This document shows positions 48,186 to 56,815 of a stretch of 57,147 nt of DNA, in pieces. The stretch is from Pseudomonadota bacterium (GTDB lineage: Bacteria; Pseudomonadota; Gammaproteobacteria; Steroidobacterales; Steroidobacteraceae): contig JAJYUL010000021.1 of assembly GCA_021792555.1 (NCBI GenBank), forward strand, positions 1-57,147. The letters run 5' to 3'. The notes under the pieces are model-generated. The model worked only from the letters and a program-made list of their open reading frames with translations. It ran no database searches and had not been told where the DNA came from. Position 1 is the first letter of the stretch, and every line of letters begins with the position of its first letter. The translations under genes and the position numbers were made by a program.

Positions 48186-49070
48186 ATGGATCCAGCGGTC
48201 AACCGCTTCCTCGATGCCGTGTGGATGGAGCGTGGCCTGTCGGCCAATACGCTCGCCGCCTACCGCGCCGATCTGACCGCGCTGGCGCGTTGGCTGACCG
48301 AGCGGCGTGTGCCGATTGTGCGCACGTCCCGGCAGGATCTGCAGGATTTCATTGCCTGGCGCGTCGATGCGGGCGCCCGCCCGCGCTCCACCGCCCGGCA
48401 GCTCTCGAGCTTTCGGCGTTTCTTCCGTTATCTGGTGCGCGAGCGGCTGATTCAGGAAGACCCGACCGCCCAGATCGCGATGCCCAAGATCGGCCGTTCT
48501 CTGCCGAAGTCCCTGACCGAGGAGGAGGTCGAGGCCCTGCTCGCCGCGCCCGTGGTGCGCGACCCGCTCGGCAACCGCGACCGCACCATGCTCGAGGTGC
48601 TCTACGCCACGGGCCTGCGCGTCTCGGAGCTGGTGAATCTGCGCTACGAGCAGATCAACCTCAACCAGGGGGTGATCCGCATCCTCGGCAAGGGCAATCG
48701 CGAGCGGCTGATCCCGCTCGGCGATGAGGCGGTGCGCTGGCTGACCGAATTCGTGCACGGGGCGCGCGACGAGATCCTGCTCGAGCGCCAGACCGACTAT
48801 CTGTTCCCGACCCGGCGCGGTGACCGCATGACGCGTCAGGCGTTCTGGCACATCATCAAACGCTATGCGCGCAAGGCGGGCATCGGCAAGGGGCTCTCAC
48901 CCCATACGCTGCGGCACGCCTTCGCCACTCATCTGCTCAACCATGGGGCGGACCTGCGCGTCGTGCAGATCCTGCTCGGGCACAGCGACCTCTCGACGAC
49001 GCAGATCTATACCCACGTCGCGAGCGAGCGGATGAAGGATCTGCACTCGCGCCACCATCCGCGCTCCTGA
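48186..49070 (+). CDS. xerD: Tyrosine recombinase XerD
   Basis: 294 residues from ATG 48186; the frame is open further upstream to 48012 but the extra part is not conserved in type. N-terminal SAM-like DNA-binding domain (RFLDAVWMERGLSANTLAAY), catalytic Arg in YATGLRVSELVNL, HTLRHAFATHLL, LGHSDLSTTQIYTHV with the nucleophilic Tyr. Length and the PDMS-like linker region suit XerD, which with XerC resolves chromosome dimers at dif. No other mobile genes are next to it, so this is the housekeeping recombinase rather than an island integrase. Confidence 0.93.
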   Translation: MDPAVNRFLDAVWMERGLSANTLAAYRADLTALARWLTERRVPIVRTSRQDLQDFIAWRVDAGARPRSTARQLSSFRRFFRYLVRERLIQEDPTAQIAMPKIGRSLPKSLTEEEVEALLAAPVVRDPLGNRDRTMLEVLYATGLRVSELVNLRYEQINLNQGVIRILGKGNRERLIPLGDEAVRWLTEFVHGARDEILLERQTDYLFPTRRGDRMTRQAFWHIIKRYARKAGIGKGLSPHTLRHAFATHLLNHGADLRVVQILLGHSDLSTTQIYTHVASERMKDLHSRHHPRS

Positions 49071-49105
49071 GCCCCGGCCGCCCGTGGCGGATGGGGCCGG
49101 CTGCG

Positions 49106-49429
49106 CTAACGCTCCAGCTGCTTGAGCTTGTCCGGTTTGCCGTCCCATTCCTTGGCGTCGGCGGGCGGCTCCTTCTTTTCCGTGATCACCGGCCACTGCT
49201 TGGCGAGCTCGGCATTGAGAGGCTTGAACGACTCCTGACCGGCCGGGAGTTCCTCTTCGGAGAAGATCGCTTCCGCCGGGCATTCCGGCTCGCACAGGGT
49301 GCAATCGATGCACTCGTCCGGATCGATGACGAGAAAATTCGGACCCTCGTGAAAGCAATCCACCGGACAGACTTCCACGCAGTCCATGTACTTGCACTTG
49401 ATGCAGTTTTCAGTCACCACGAAAGTCAT
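49106..49429 (-). CDS. fdxA: Ferredoxin FdxA, 3Fe-4S plus 4Fe-4S
   Basis: 107 residues, matching seven-iron ferredoxins of Azotobacter/Pseudomonas type. Cys9, Cys17 and the second-motif Cys50 with Cys21, Cys40, Cys43 and Cys46 provide the two clusters; Cys12 and Cys25 are also present, near where this class shows variation. The C-terminal extension [20 protein letters not shown] is characteristic. A low-potential electron carrier; the partner is not evident from the neighbours. The 178 bases to the NUDIX gene show no further gene. Confidence 0.95.
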   Translation of the reverse strand: MTFVVTENCIKCKYMDCVEVCPVDCFHEGPNFLVIDPDECIDCTLCEPECPAEAIFSEEELPAGQESFKPLNAELAKQWPVITEKKEPPADAKEWDGKPDKLKQLER

Positions 49430-49607
49430 CGGAATTCCTTCTGGATCAACGGACTAGACCGTCCACGCCCTTCGCCGGAAACGGCGCGGCGCACGGCGCG
49501 AGCAGCAGCTTGAGCCGGCGGGATGGGGGATGGGATGTCCGCAACACCGAACATTGTGCCACGCGGCCCCGGCGGCCCGCAAAGCCGGGCCGGCCGCGCT
49601 GATCGAC

Positions 49608-50147
49608 TCAGCCGAGCCGCCGAGCCAGGGCCGTGAAGTGGTGTCCGTCGCGCCCCGCAGCGCGATCCTCGAGGAAGCGGCGCAGCGTGAACTCGGTGCT
49701 GGGGAACGCCAGCTCCGGCCAGGGGATGTTCTCCGGCGACACCAGGGCCGTCTCCAGGCTTTCCGGGCCCGCGCCATGCGCGCTCTTGGGCATCGTGGCG
49801 CGGAAGAATACATGGACCTGGTGCGCATGCAGCACGTGCACGATCGACAGCAGCGAGCCGATCTCGACCTCGATCAGGGCCTCCTCGCGCGATTCGCGCG
49901 CTGCGGCCTGCTGCAGCGTCTCGCCGTTCTCCATGAACCCCGCCGGTACGGTCCAGAAGCCGCGCCGCGGCTCGATCGCTCGCCGGCATAGCAGGATCCG
50001 GCCCTCGTGCTCGGGCACGCAGCCGACGACGAGCCGGGGATTCTGGTAATGGATGGTTCCGCAGGACTCGCACACGTAACGCGGCAGATGATCGCCCGGC
50101 GGGACACGCATCGTCAGCCGCGCGCCGCACTGGCTGCAGAAGGTCAT
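49608..50147 (-). CDS. NUDIX hydrolase with N-terminal zinc ribbon
   Basis: 179 residues from ATG 50147; the apparent longer frame starts at a TTG without support. A zinc ribbon (Cys4, Cys7, Cys26, Cys29) precedes a NUDIX domain whose box runs from about 70 to 92 (GFMENGETLQQAAARESREE). The arrangement resembles the C-terminal half of NudC-type NADH pyrophosphatases and many ADP-ribose/NAD-type hydrolases. The substrate is not certain. It stands alone between fdxA and the diguanylate cyclase. Confidence 0.9.
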   Translation of the reverse strand: MTFCSQCGARLTMRVPPGDHLPRYVCESCGTIHYQNPRLVVGCVPEHEGRILLCRRAIEPRRGFWTVPAGFMENGETLQQAAARESREEALIEVEIGSLLSIVHVLHAHQVHVFFRATMPKSAHGAGPESLETALVSPENIPWPELAFPSTEFTLRRFLEDRAAGRDGHHFTALARRLG

Positions 50148-50270
50148 GGTGTGAGACGGGGGAGACAACTCGGGGGCGGCTTGATCGCAAGGGAACCGCC
50201 GGCAGGATACGGTGGCGGGGGGCGCTTGTCGACTGCGCCTGGGTACGCGCTGCGAGAGCGGCCGGTGCGG

Positions 50271-52217
50271 TCAGGCCCGTCGCGGCGCGGGCGCGCTCTG
50301 CGCGCAGGCACGACTGACCCGCACCACGTCGCGGCCCGCGTCCTTGGCTTCGTAGAGGGCCGCGTCGGCGCGCGCGACGATCTCATCGAGCGTGCGTGCC
50401 CCGTCGGCGGTGGTCGCCAGGCCGGCGCTGAAGGTCACGCGCGGCAGATCGAGCTTGTCCTGCGGGCAGGGAATCTGGATCCCGAGCGCGAGCAGGCGCA
50501 GCCGCTCCACGGTGGCGAGGGCGGAATCAAGCGTCGCATCCGGCAGGACGAGCAGGAACTCTTCCCCGCCCCAGCGGCCGAGAATGTCGCTCGTGCGCAG
50601 CGCACCGCGCGAGAGACGCGCGAATTCCTGCAGGACGTGATCGCCTGCTGCGTGTCCGCAGCGGTCGTTGATGGTCTTGAAATAGTCGAAATCGATCAGC
50701 ACCACCGTCAGCGGCCGGCTGTGCTCGATCGCCGCGGCGAGTGCCGCGCTCGCCAGCTGCGCGGTGTGGCCCCTATTCGGCACCCGGGTGAGCGGGTCCT
50801 CGTTGGCAAGCAGCACGAGCTGCCGGCGATGCCGCCGGTCGGTGATCAGGATGTAGGAAAGCAGAGCGATCGCGAGCGCGCCGGCGATGCCGGCCGCATC
50901 CATCCAGCGCATCAGCTCCTTCTGCTTGCTCGCCTTGTCAGCCGCAGCCCGTAGCTTGCGCCGCAGCACCGCGTTGCGCTCGAATTCCTGTCTGGCCTGG
51001 AAGCGTATCTCGAGCGCCTGCCGCAGCCGGGTCTGATTGGCGCGGTTGTGCGCTTGGTACAGCCGCAGGTACGTACGGACGTCGCGGTAGGCCGCAGCGT
51101 AGCGGTGCAGCGCGGCGTTCGCCTCGGCGCGCGCGAGATAGGCGGGCGCCACCGTGAAGGCGACCATGTCGGCGCCGTGGTGGTCGAGCACCCGATCGAG
51201 CAGTTTCACTGCACGCACGGGGTGTCCCTCGGCCAGATCGATCTTGGCGAGCTGTACGTGCGTTTCCTTGATCATGGCGGCCACCCGCCCGGCGATGAGC
51301 ACCGGGGCGGCTCGATCGCACGCACTGCGCGCGGCGGGGAAATCCTTCAGCGCGATGTCCGCCTCGCAGATGCGCAGGTTCGAGTACGCCGTCCCCTGGC
51401 GGTCGCCGATCGCGGAACTGATCGCACTCGACTGCTTGAAGGCCGCGATCGCCTGGTGGTAGCGCCCCATGGATCTGAGGATCTCGCCTTTGAAATAGAT
51501 GCCCCCCGACAGATCATCGCTGGCGTGGTGGGCCTTGTCCCAGCGGATCTGCCGGCCGATCAGGGCGAGAGCCTCGTGGCCGTCGCCCATGCTGCGCAGC
51601 GCCACGGCGAGACCCTCGCTCGCATCGACGCGGGCTTCGGGCAGCTCGTGGGCGGTGCTCTGCATGTAGGCCTGGGTCAGCTCACGGATCGCCGCGGTCG
51701 GGCGATTGCGCAGCATGTTCATGAAGCCCTGGCCGATTTCCAGGCAGATATCGCTGCGCGAGCCCGGCCGCAGCAGCGCGCGCGCCTGTTTGACCTGGAG
51801 CAGCGCATGAGTGATCGGCGCCGGTGACGTGAAGCTGCCGGCGTAATCGGCGAGCAGCTCCAGGCGCAGCGGACTGGTGGGATTGTGCAGCAGGGCAAGG
51901 CCAGCGAGGGCGGCAGCGCGCTGCGGGTGCGTCAGGGTCATCTGTGCGTAGGCCCGCGCCTGCACGGCGTACAGGGCTGCCAGCGTATGAGGCTCGTGCC
52001 GGGCCGCCCCGGGCGGCAGCGCTGCGATGCGGGCATTGGCCTCAGCCAGCGCCCGGTTCGGATTCCGCTGAACCAGGGGACGCAGTTCGCGGAACGCGGT
52101 CTCTCGCACATCGAAGCAGCTGGCGTGCGCAGCGTCACCGAGCGCCCAGACGGCAAGCAGCAGTGCGGCGGCGCAGTTTCGCGCCAGCGTACCGTGATTT
52201 GAGCCATGACCTCCCAT
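50271..52217 (-). CDS. Membrane diguanylate cyclase with periplasmic TPR-like domain
   Basis: 648 residues from ATG 52217. A signal or membrane segment (about 14-33) leads a long helical repeat region (about 40-410) of TPR type (for example YFKGEILRSMGRYHQAIAAFKQS). A coiled segment and one membrane helix (about 435-455) follow, then a GGDEF domain with DFDYFKTINDRCGHAAGDHVL and the active site GGEEF near 547. It should make cyclic di-GMP from GTP in response to a periplasmic signal. No I-site RxxD is obvious just before the active motif (the segment is LRTSDILGR), so product inhibition may be weak. It is the last intact core-type gene before the accessory region. Confidence 0.92.
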   Translation of the reverse strand: MGGHGSNHGTLARNCAAALLLAVWALGDAAHASCFDVRETAFRELRPLVQRNPNRALAEANARIAALPPGAARHEPHTLAALYAVQARAYAQMTLTHPQRAAALAGLALLHNPTSPLRLELLADYAGSFTSPAPITHALLQVKQARALLRPGSRSDICLEIGQGFMNMLRNRPTAAIRELTQAYMQSTAHELPEARVDASEGLAVALRSMGDGHEALALIGRQIRWDKAHHASDDLSGGIYFKGEILRSMGRYHQAIAAFKQSSAISSAIGDRQGTAYSNLRICEADIALKDFPAARSACDRAAPVLIAGRVAAMIKETHVQLAKIDLAEGHPVRAVKLLDRVLDHHGADMVAFTVAPAYLARAEANAALHRYAAAYRDVRTYLRLYQAHNRANQTRLRQALEIRFQARQEFERNAVLRRKLRAAADKASKQKELMRWMDAAGIAGALAIALLSYILITDRRHRRQLVLLANEDPLTRVPNRGHTAQLASAALAAAIEHSRPLTVVLIDFDYFKTINDRCGHAAGDHVLQEFARLSRGALRTSDILGRWGGEEFLLVLPDATLDSALATVERLRLLALGIQIPCPQDKLDLPRVTFSAGLATTADGARTLDEIVARADAALYEAKDAGRDVVRVSRACAQSAPAPRRA

Positions 52218-52495
52218 GAGGAGCGTCAAATTACGGGTGCTGCGTGCGGCGGGAAGGACTCGATTTCACGTTTTCGCGCTCTGCCGGCTGCGGCGGGGTT
52301 CCAGGCAAGCGGACCCGTGCGGCCGGTCACACTCATCGGCCTAGGCGGGGTCCAAAGGTGCTCGATGACCGCGCTGTCGTCCCAGGAACATCAGGATCCT
52401 GGCAACGCCGGACGGCACCGGTCAAGCACGGGCTGGCGCGGCCGATGAGCGGCGTGTGCGCTAAGCTAGCGCCACTCTAGATGACGCGTGGCGCC
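52218..52495. other. Spacer at the start of the accessory region
   Basis: 278 bases between the cyclase start and the antitoxin remnant. No credible gene, RNA or repeat was seen; it should contain the cyclase promoter and marks the change from intact to decayed genes. Confidence 0.5.
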
Positions 52496-52742
52496 ATGCA
52501 GAAAGCTTCCGTTCAGCCTGCTGAGGCAAAGAACAGGCTCTCCGAGCTGATGGATCGGGTCAGTCGGTGTGCGGAAATCGTCATCAGCCGACACAATGCC
52601 GACGTTGCCCCGCCCGTTCCGGTCGGGCGTGCGCCCCGGCGCGATATCAGCGAGGGAAATCGCCAAGATGGGCGCGACCCGCGAGCGCAGAAGCGCCCGT
52701 GGCGGGCAGCTCCTTCACAGGCGCAGCGAAGGGTGCCGTTGA
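52496..52742 (+). pseudogene. Phd/YefM-type antitoxin remnant, frameshifted
   Basis: The first 54 residues (MQKASVQPAEAKNRLSELMD through PVGRAPRRDISE) match the Phd/YefM antitoxin pattern usual for partners of VapC toxins. At about 52655, in a short G run, one extra base throws the frame; reading one base over restores IAKMGATRERR and then a TGA at 52740, three bases before the toxin ATG. So the gene is a recently broken antitoxin. Confidence 0.8.
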
Positions 52743-52744
52743 AC

Positions 52745-53147
52745 ATGGGATTCGTTCTGCAGTCCTCGCTCACCGTGTCGGGGCTCTTCGGTGACGAAGC
52801 TAACTGCTGCGGATGAATTGCGTGATCAGCTCAACAGCAACGGGCAGGCCGTGGTTGCGGTGCATCGGGCGTGGGAGGTCGGCGGCCGGCTGCTCATGGC
52901 TGAGCAGCGCAAGTGCACGACCGCTGCCGATTCGAGCCACTTCCTGGCCATCGCTGATGCGCTGCCGGTCGCAACGGATCGGAACACCAATTCCCGAGCG
53001 GGCACTGCAGGCGCGGCACAGGCCTCGGCTGAATGACTCACACGCTATGACAGCGCCGATCCCGAGCTCACGATGCGCCGTAGTTTGCCTCGGGCTCCAC
53101 TCGGCAAACAGCCGCGCGCCCACGCCAAGCAAAGCCGGACTGTGCGG
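52745..53147 (+). pseudogene. VapC-like PIN-domain toxin remnant
   Basis: The toxin frame opens MGFVLQSSLTVSGLFGDEA; family members have FVLDSS, so the first catalytic Asp is a Gln. A frameshift near 52800 moves to the frame encoding TAADELRDQLNSNGQAVVAV and LLMAEQRK, and an in-frame TGA at 53034-53036 interrupts the last third, after which [18 protein letters not shown] still follows the PIN pattern. Three independent lesions make it a clear relic, directly after its antitoxin relic. Confidence 0.8.
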
Positions 53148-53198
53148 CCCGCCCCATTGCCTCTCGCCATCACAGCCGCTTGCGCGAGGATTCAGCGG

Positions 53199-53591
53199 AT
53201 GATTGACCATTTCTCTGATCACGCAGCCAATGAGCGAACCTTTCTTGCATGGGTGCGCACCGCGATTGCGGTGATGGCGTTCGGTTTCTTAGTTGCGAAG
53301 TTCAATCTATTCCTAGAAATAGCGGCGCAATCCCTGGCAGGCGCCAGCGGACGGCGCGTCGCGGTACCTGGGGGTGGATTCGGCGATGTGGCCGGTCTGG
53401 TATTGATCATCGCCGGTACTGCAATGGTGGCGATGGCGGCAGTGCGGTTCGTCCGCACCACCCAGGCGATCAACTCCCCAGAGCGACGCTCCGGCGGCGC
53501 ACGCATGGACCTTGCGCTGTCTGCCCTCATGGTAGTTCTAGGCATTGCGCTTGCCGTATATGTCTCCCATGCGCTGCTTGCACAGCTGTGA
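53199..53591 (+). CDS. DUF202 / YidH-family small membrane protein
   Basis: 130 residues from ATG 53199, preceded by AGGA about 12 bases upstream. [20 protein letters not shown] is the DUF202 signature; three membrane segments lie at about 19-36, 62-80 and 102-122. The function of DUF202 proteins such as YidH is not settled. The gene is intact although its neighbours on both sides are decayed. The 200 bases to the next remnant show nothing clear. Confidence 0.85.
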   Translation: MIDHFSDHAANERTFLAWVRTAIAVMAFGFLVAKFNLFLEIAAQSLAGASGRRVAVPGGGFGDVAGLVLIIAGTAMVAMAAVRFVRTTQAINSPERRSGGARMDLALSALMVVLGIALAVYVSHALLAQL

Positions 53592-53789
53592 TCATCCCAC
53601 GGCTGTCGAACTCATCAATGGCCACATCGGATTGGCCCGATTGACTTTCCGGGCGCAACACAACCTGTCTCTGTCCGAGCAGCTGCCGGCATTGCGCCCG
53701 TGATGCAACCTATGGTGCGGCGGAAGCCCGAATGCGCGAGTGGTCTGTGCGCGCAGAGAGAGTCCTGCACTGCCTGAGCACAAGGGACG

Positions 53790-54150
53790 GGATTGCGGCG
53801 GAGCCAAGGTATTCATCGGCCTTTTGAAGCGTCTGATGCACGGGCAGCGCCGCCCAGTGTACTTGATCGTGGACGGCCATCCCTCGCATCGGGCCAAGCT
53901 GGTCAAGGAATACGTGGACAGCCTCGAAGGTCGATTGAAGTTGTTCTATCTCCCGCCGTACTCCCCGGAGCTCAACCCCGACGAACTGATCTGGAACGCT
54001 GTGAAGAACAACGCTGTCGGGCGCGCGAAGCTCGAAGGCCCCAAGGATTTGCACCGCGCAGTCCTCGGCCGGCTACGCATCCTGCCGAAGCGGCCGGATC
54101 GCGTCCGCAGCCTCTTCCGCGCTCCGGAGACCTGTTGCGCAGCCGCGTAG
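53790..54150 (+). pseudogene. IS630-family transposase, C-terminal fragment
   Basis: About 120 residues of the C-terminal DDE domain: VFIGLLKRLMHG, VYLIVDGHPSHRAK with the second catalytic Asp, and FYLPPYSPELNPDELIWNAVKN with the final Glu. The first two thirds, including the helix-turn-helix and first Asp, are missing; the bases before about 53790 do not continue the homology. It ends at a normal stop (SLFRAPETCCAAA). Confidence 0.88.
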
Positions 54151-54154
54151 CTGA

Positions 54155-54178
54155 AGATACTTACGTACTGGTTAGTAA
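54155..54178 (+). repeat. Probable right end of the IS630 remnant
   Basis: The segment from AGATACTTACGTACTGG to TTAGTA just after the transposase stop resembles right terminal repeats of IS630 elements, which insert at TA. No matching left end is found in the window, in keeping with loss of the 5' part. Confidence 0.45.
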
Positions 54179-54420
54179 CGTCGAGACCGGCAGATCATGG
54201 CGCTCGCAGAATCGCCGCTGGCTCAGGCCACCGCGGACATACCGTTTAAGGTCTTGAATGTGACTTGGGCATGCCCACTTTGCGCAGTAGATGAATGATG
54301 TGCCCAGGGCGGTGTGCGCTGCCTACGGGAGGAAGCGCAAGCGGCGCTTGGGTCGCCACCCAAAGCATTGAGCATGGAACTCATGCGGCAAGTCAGCAGG
54401 AGCCGCCTGGTGAATTCCCG

Positions 54421-54753
54421 GCATGGCTCCTACTCGCCGCGCCGGCGGCCCACCACCGCCTGGTGTGGATTCACCCATTTTTCGGCAGCAACTGCCGCGT
54501 CGCGCGGCTGATGTCACATGCAACGTTGCTGGAGGCGCTCGACACCGGCGCGGTCTGGTCTGCCGCGCGTGGCTTGGCACGGAACGTTGCCGCGTACAAG
54601 AGCCGCCTGGCGGCTCGCGACATGACTCGTCGAAATGATCTCGACGGTCGCGGTAACCTGAGCGAGGAAGTGCTGGCGGAATTTACACAGTTCTTCCTGG
54701 GCACGTGCCTCGATCAGCTGACGTTCATGGAAAAGAGTAGTTCGCTGGCATAA
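54421..54753 (+). pseudogene. Fic-domain protein remnant with a damaged active motif
   Basis: About 110 residues of the C-terminal half of a Fic protein: HHRLVWIHPFFGSNCRVARL, then SHATLLEALDTGAVWSAARGLARN and GRGNLSEEVLAEFTQFFLGTC. The AMPylation motif HPFx(D/E)GNGR reads HPFFGSNCR, so Asp/Glu to Gly, Gly to Ser and Gly to Cys changes have hit the anion-binding loop (active His near base 54472). The N-terminal half is missing; bases 54179-54420 give no recognisable protein. Transfer activity is not expected. Confidence 0.8.
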
Positions 54754-54759
54754 GGTCGC

Positions 54760-55395
54760 TCAGTGATTTTCCCTGTGTCTGCTCGTTGAGGGGAATCGGT
54801 CTATGACTTTCCCGCTGGCGTCGAGAAACGAGATGCTGGCGGATCCTCCTGGCGTCACGTCGAGCACAAGGCGTTTGCGTCCCTTCGCGTCCATTAGCGC
54901 CACCGATGCGTCTCCCTTGCGGCCTCGCCCGACCCAAATTCGCTGGGCGCGAGTCCGTCCCGTGTAACCTGAAACGCTGAGCCCCGCAAACTTGTTGCTT
55001 TTGTCGTCAACGCCCGCAAGCTGTACGATTTCGCTTGCGCCGTACTTGTCGAATGACAGGCTTCCGCCAGAATCAACGACCTCCCCTTTAGAATTTTTGT
55101 GGCCCGCAAAGATCAAACCGCCGACTTCAGAGCCTTCATCGTTGTAGAAAAGCATGCCCGCTTGTGGTCTGGTCGGAGGAGTCTCTTCCTTGCCCTTCAC
55201 GATGACGCCTGGCAACTCTGCGTGGTCGGAAATCACCATGCGCAGCGTCCCATTGGGCTCGACGACGTTGATGCGATGTACCGTGATCTGGTTGAAGGCT
55301 CGGTCCGTTTCTGTGAAACCGTACAAGACTGTCAGAATGAAGGCTAGAGTCAGTATCCCGGAATAGATCATGAGAAATCGCTGCGCCGCAGGCAT
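54760..55395 (-). CDS. Membrane-anchored protein of unknown function with RINVVEPNGT motif
   Basis: 211 residues. One membrane helix (about 8-27) near the N-terminus, then an all-beta-looking extracytoplasmic part with TVHRINVVEPNGTLRMVISD, AGMLFYNDEGSEVGGLIFAG, RIWVGRGRKGDASVALMDAKGRKR and ASISFLDASGKVIDRFP. I have seen this pattern in uncharacterised proteins of several phyla but know no function. The frame is intact and convergent to the Fic remnant, six bases away. Confidence 0.78.
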   Translation of the reverse strand: MPAAQRFLMIYSGILTLAFILTVLYGFTETDRAFNQITVHRINVVEPNGTLRMVISDHAELPGVIVKGKEETPPTRPQAGMLFYNDEGSEVGGLIFAGHKNSKGEVVDSGGSLSFDKYGASEIVQLAGVDDKSNKFAGLSVSGYTGRTRAQRIWVGRGRKGDASVALMDAKGRKRLVLDVTPGGSASISFLDASGKVIDRFPSTSRHRENH

Positions 55396-56081
55396 TGCTC
55401 TTCTCCGCTGGCCAAAAGCACGGTAGGCGACTTATATCATCAAGCGGGCGGCGATCGTCGGGGGAAAAATGGACTGATGCGATGAATCCGCGTTGGTGGA
55501 GGTGTAACGCGTTGATGCCGACTCCGGTCGCCTGAGATGGGCATCGAAGTGTCCGCTCTGAAGCACAGATCAGTCCGTTAAGTTGACGTCGCTGCAGGCG
55601 CGCGAGCCTCGGCTATTCTGCGAGAAGCGGTTGGTACGTTCCGGCGTCGCAATGCCGGCGGGTCGGCTTCCTGCCGGCGCTTGAAGAGGAAGTCTGTCCG
55701 AGGTCGGAGTCGAAGTCTCCGCGGAAGTGCTTGAAACTAAAGCAAGTCCAATAAGGACATAGGAGAAGTACCCCCAACCATACCCCCACGGCCGTGGGGG
55801 GTACAGTGCGCTTCTCGCTTCGCAGCCTGAGCAGGGCGGGTGCGGTGAATGCGGGCCTTCATCGCCGTCCGGCGTTGACAGTTTGCGGCGATTGTCAGCT
55901 CACGACCTATTTGCACCGCTGCGCAGGAGGCAGCGATGCGCTCTCTTTGGTGGCCGTCGCCGCTACCCGCGAGTCGTACCGGGAGCCGTGTGAGCTGAGC
56001 GGCCAGAGGGCTCGCGGGGGACATGGATGGTCGCCTGCCCCGTGCCAGGCAAGAGGTGCACGTCGGACTTTATGCTTGTGT
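55396..56081. other. 686-base non-coding stretch with a TACCCCCA repeat cluster
   Basis: No open frame here has a recognisable product or a supported start. It contains the small repeat GTCC-AATAA-GGAC near 55747, the TACCCCCA cluster at 55769-55803, and TGACA/TGTCA half-sites near 55875-55897. It may be the scar of an integrated element, but no integrase is present. Confidence 0.5.
55769..55803. repeat. TACCCCCA direct pair with inverted copy
   Basis: Two direct copies of TACCCCCA (55769 and 55781) and an inverted copy. The second and third copies form the near-perfect palindrome TACCCCCACGG followed by CCGTGGGGGGTA, one extra G in the right arm. It could be an integrase arm site, an operator or a strong hairpin. 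Confidence 0.6.
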
Positions 56082-56104
56082 GAATATTACATTAAATGTA
56101 ATAT
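56076..56104 (+). promoter_or_regulatory. Candidate promoter of the XRE/nucleotidyltransferase pair
   Basis: TTGTGT (56076-56081) and TAATAT (56099-56104) are spaced by exactly 17 bases. The predicted start, about 56111, coincides with the ATG, so the mRNA may be leaderless; the four bases between palindrome and ATG leave no room for a Shine-Dalgarno. Confidence 0.6.
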
Positions 56105-56106
56105 TC
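56082..56106. promoter_or_regulatory. 25-base perfect palindrome, probable XRE autorepressor operator
   Basis: GAATATTACATT, one A, then AATGTAATATTC: perfect 12-base arms. It fills the promoter spacer and the -10 box of the XRE gene and ends four bases before its ATG, the classic layout for autorepression by an HTH antitoxin or repressor. AT-rich unlike its surroundings. Confidence 0.8.
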
Positions 56107-56110
56107 AAAC

Positions 56111-56815
56111 ATGGACGGAAAGACCTTGAAGTCGGCGCGAGTTCAGGCCCGGATGACCCAGGCCAAGGCTGCCGCGCGGATGGGCGTTTCGCAGCCATAT
56201 CTCTCAATGCTGGAAAAGGGTGAGCGAGCGTTCACCGACGACCTGGCGCGGGTCGCCGCAAAGCTTTTCGGCCTCTCGCCAGCGGTCTTACCGCTCCCGC
56301 CGGCCAGCAATCTTGCCGTCAAGGTCGATCCCGATTTCATGGCGCGGCAACTATCCGGGCTTGGGTATCCAGGCTACGCTCATCTGCGTCCAGTCAAAGC
56401 AAACCCGGCCGCAGTCGTGCTCCAGGCACTTCTGCAGGATGATCTAGGAGTTCGCCTCTCGGACGCACTGCCCTGGGTTCTTCTGGTCCACCACGACCTT
56501 GATTGGGAATGGCTCGTGAGCAGCGCCAAACAGTTCGACGCCCAAAATCGGCTCGGATTCCTTGTCGGGATGGCGCTGGAGCTTGCCGAGCAACGCAATT
56601 TCCATCCGGATGCAGCTTCCGAGTTGCGTCCGGTCTTGGCGGTTCTGGAGCGCTCGCGCCTGGCCAGGGAAGACACCTTGTGCGAGGAGTCCATGACCAA
56701 GTCCGAGCGTGCATGGCTGCGTGAAAGCCGCAGCAATCTCGCGCGTCACTGGAACTTGTTGTGCGCCATGATGCCGGAGGATCTGACGTATGTCAGCGAA
56801 AGACAGGCCGCCTGA
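56111..56815 (+). CDS. XRE-family HTH protein, putative antitoxin of the next gene
   Basis: 234 residues. The N-terminal Cro/CI helix-turn-helix (about 5-58) reads LKSARVQARMTQAKAAARMG then VSQPYLSMLEKGERAFTDDL. The remaining 170 residues are a helical domain I do not recognise (ALPWVLLVHHDLDWEWLVSS, RLGFLVGMALELAEQRNF, MTKSERAWLRESRSNLARHW). The downstream gene begins inside its last 26 bases. Together with the palindromic promoter this suggests a self-regulated pair in which this protein controls, and perhaps neutralises, the nucleotidyltransferase. No direct function is proven. Confidence 0.85.
   Translation: MDGKTLKSARVQARMTQAKAAARMGVSQPYLSMLEKGERAFTDDLARVAAKLFGLSPAVLPLPPASNLAVKVDPDFMARQLSGLGYPGYAHLRPVKANPAAVVLQALLQDDLGVRLSDALPWVLLVHHDLDWEWLVSSAKQFDAQNRLGFLVGMALELAEQRNFHPDAASELRPVLAVLERSRLAREDTLCEESMTKSERAWLRESRSNLARHWNLLCAMMPEDLTYVSERQAA

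Noticed and set aside
48186-49070. Tyrosine recombinase as an island integrase
   Set aside because: Sequence and length fit housekeeping XerD and no att-like repeats or cargo genes flank it.
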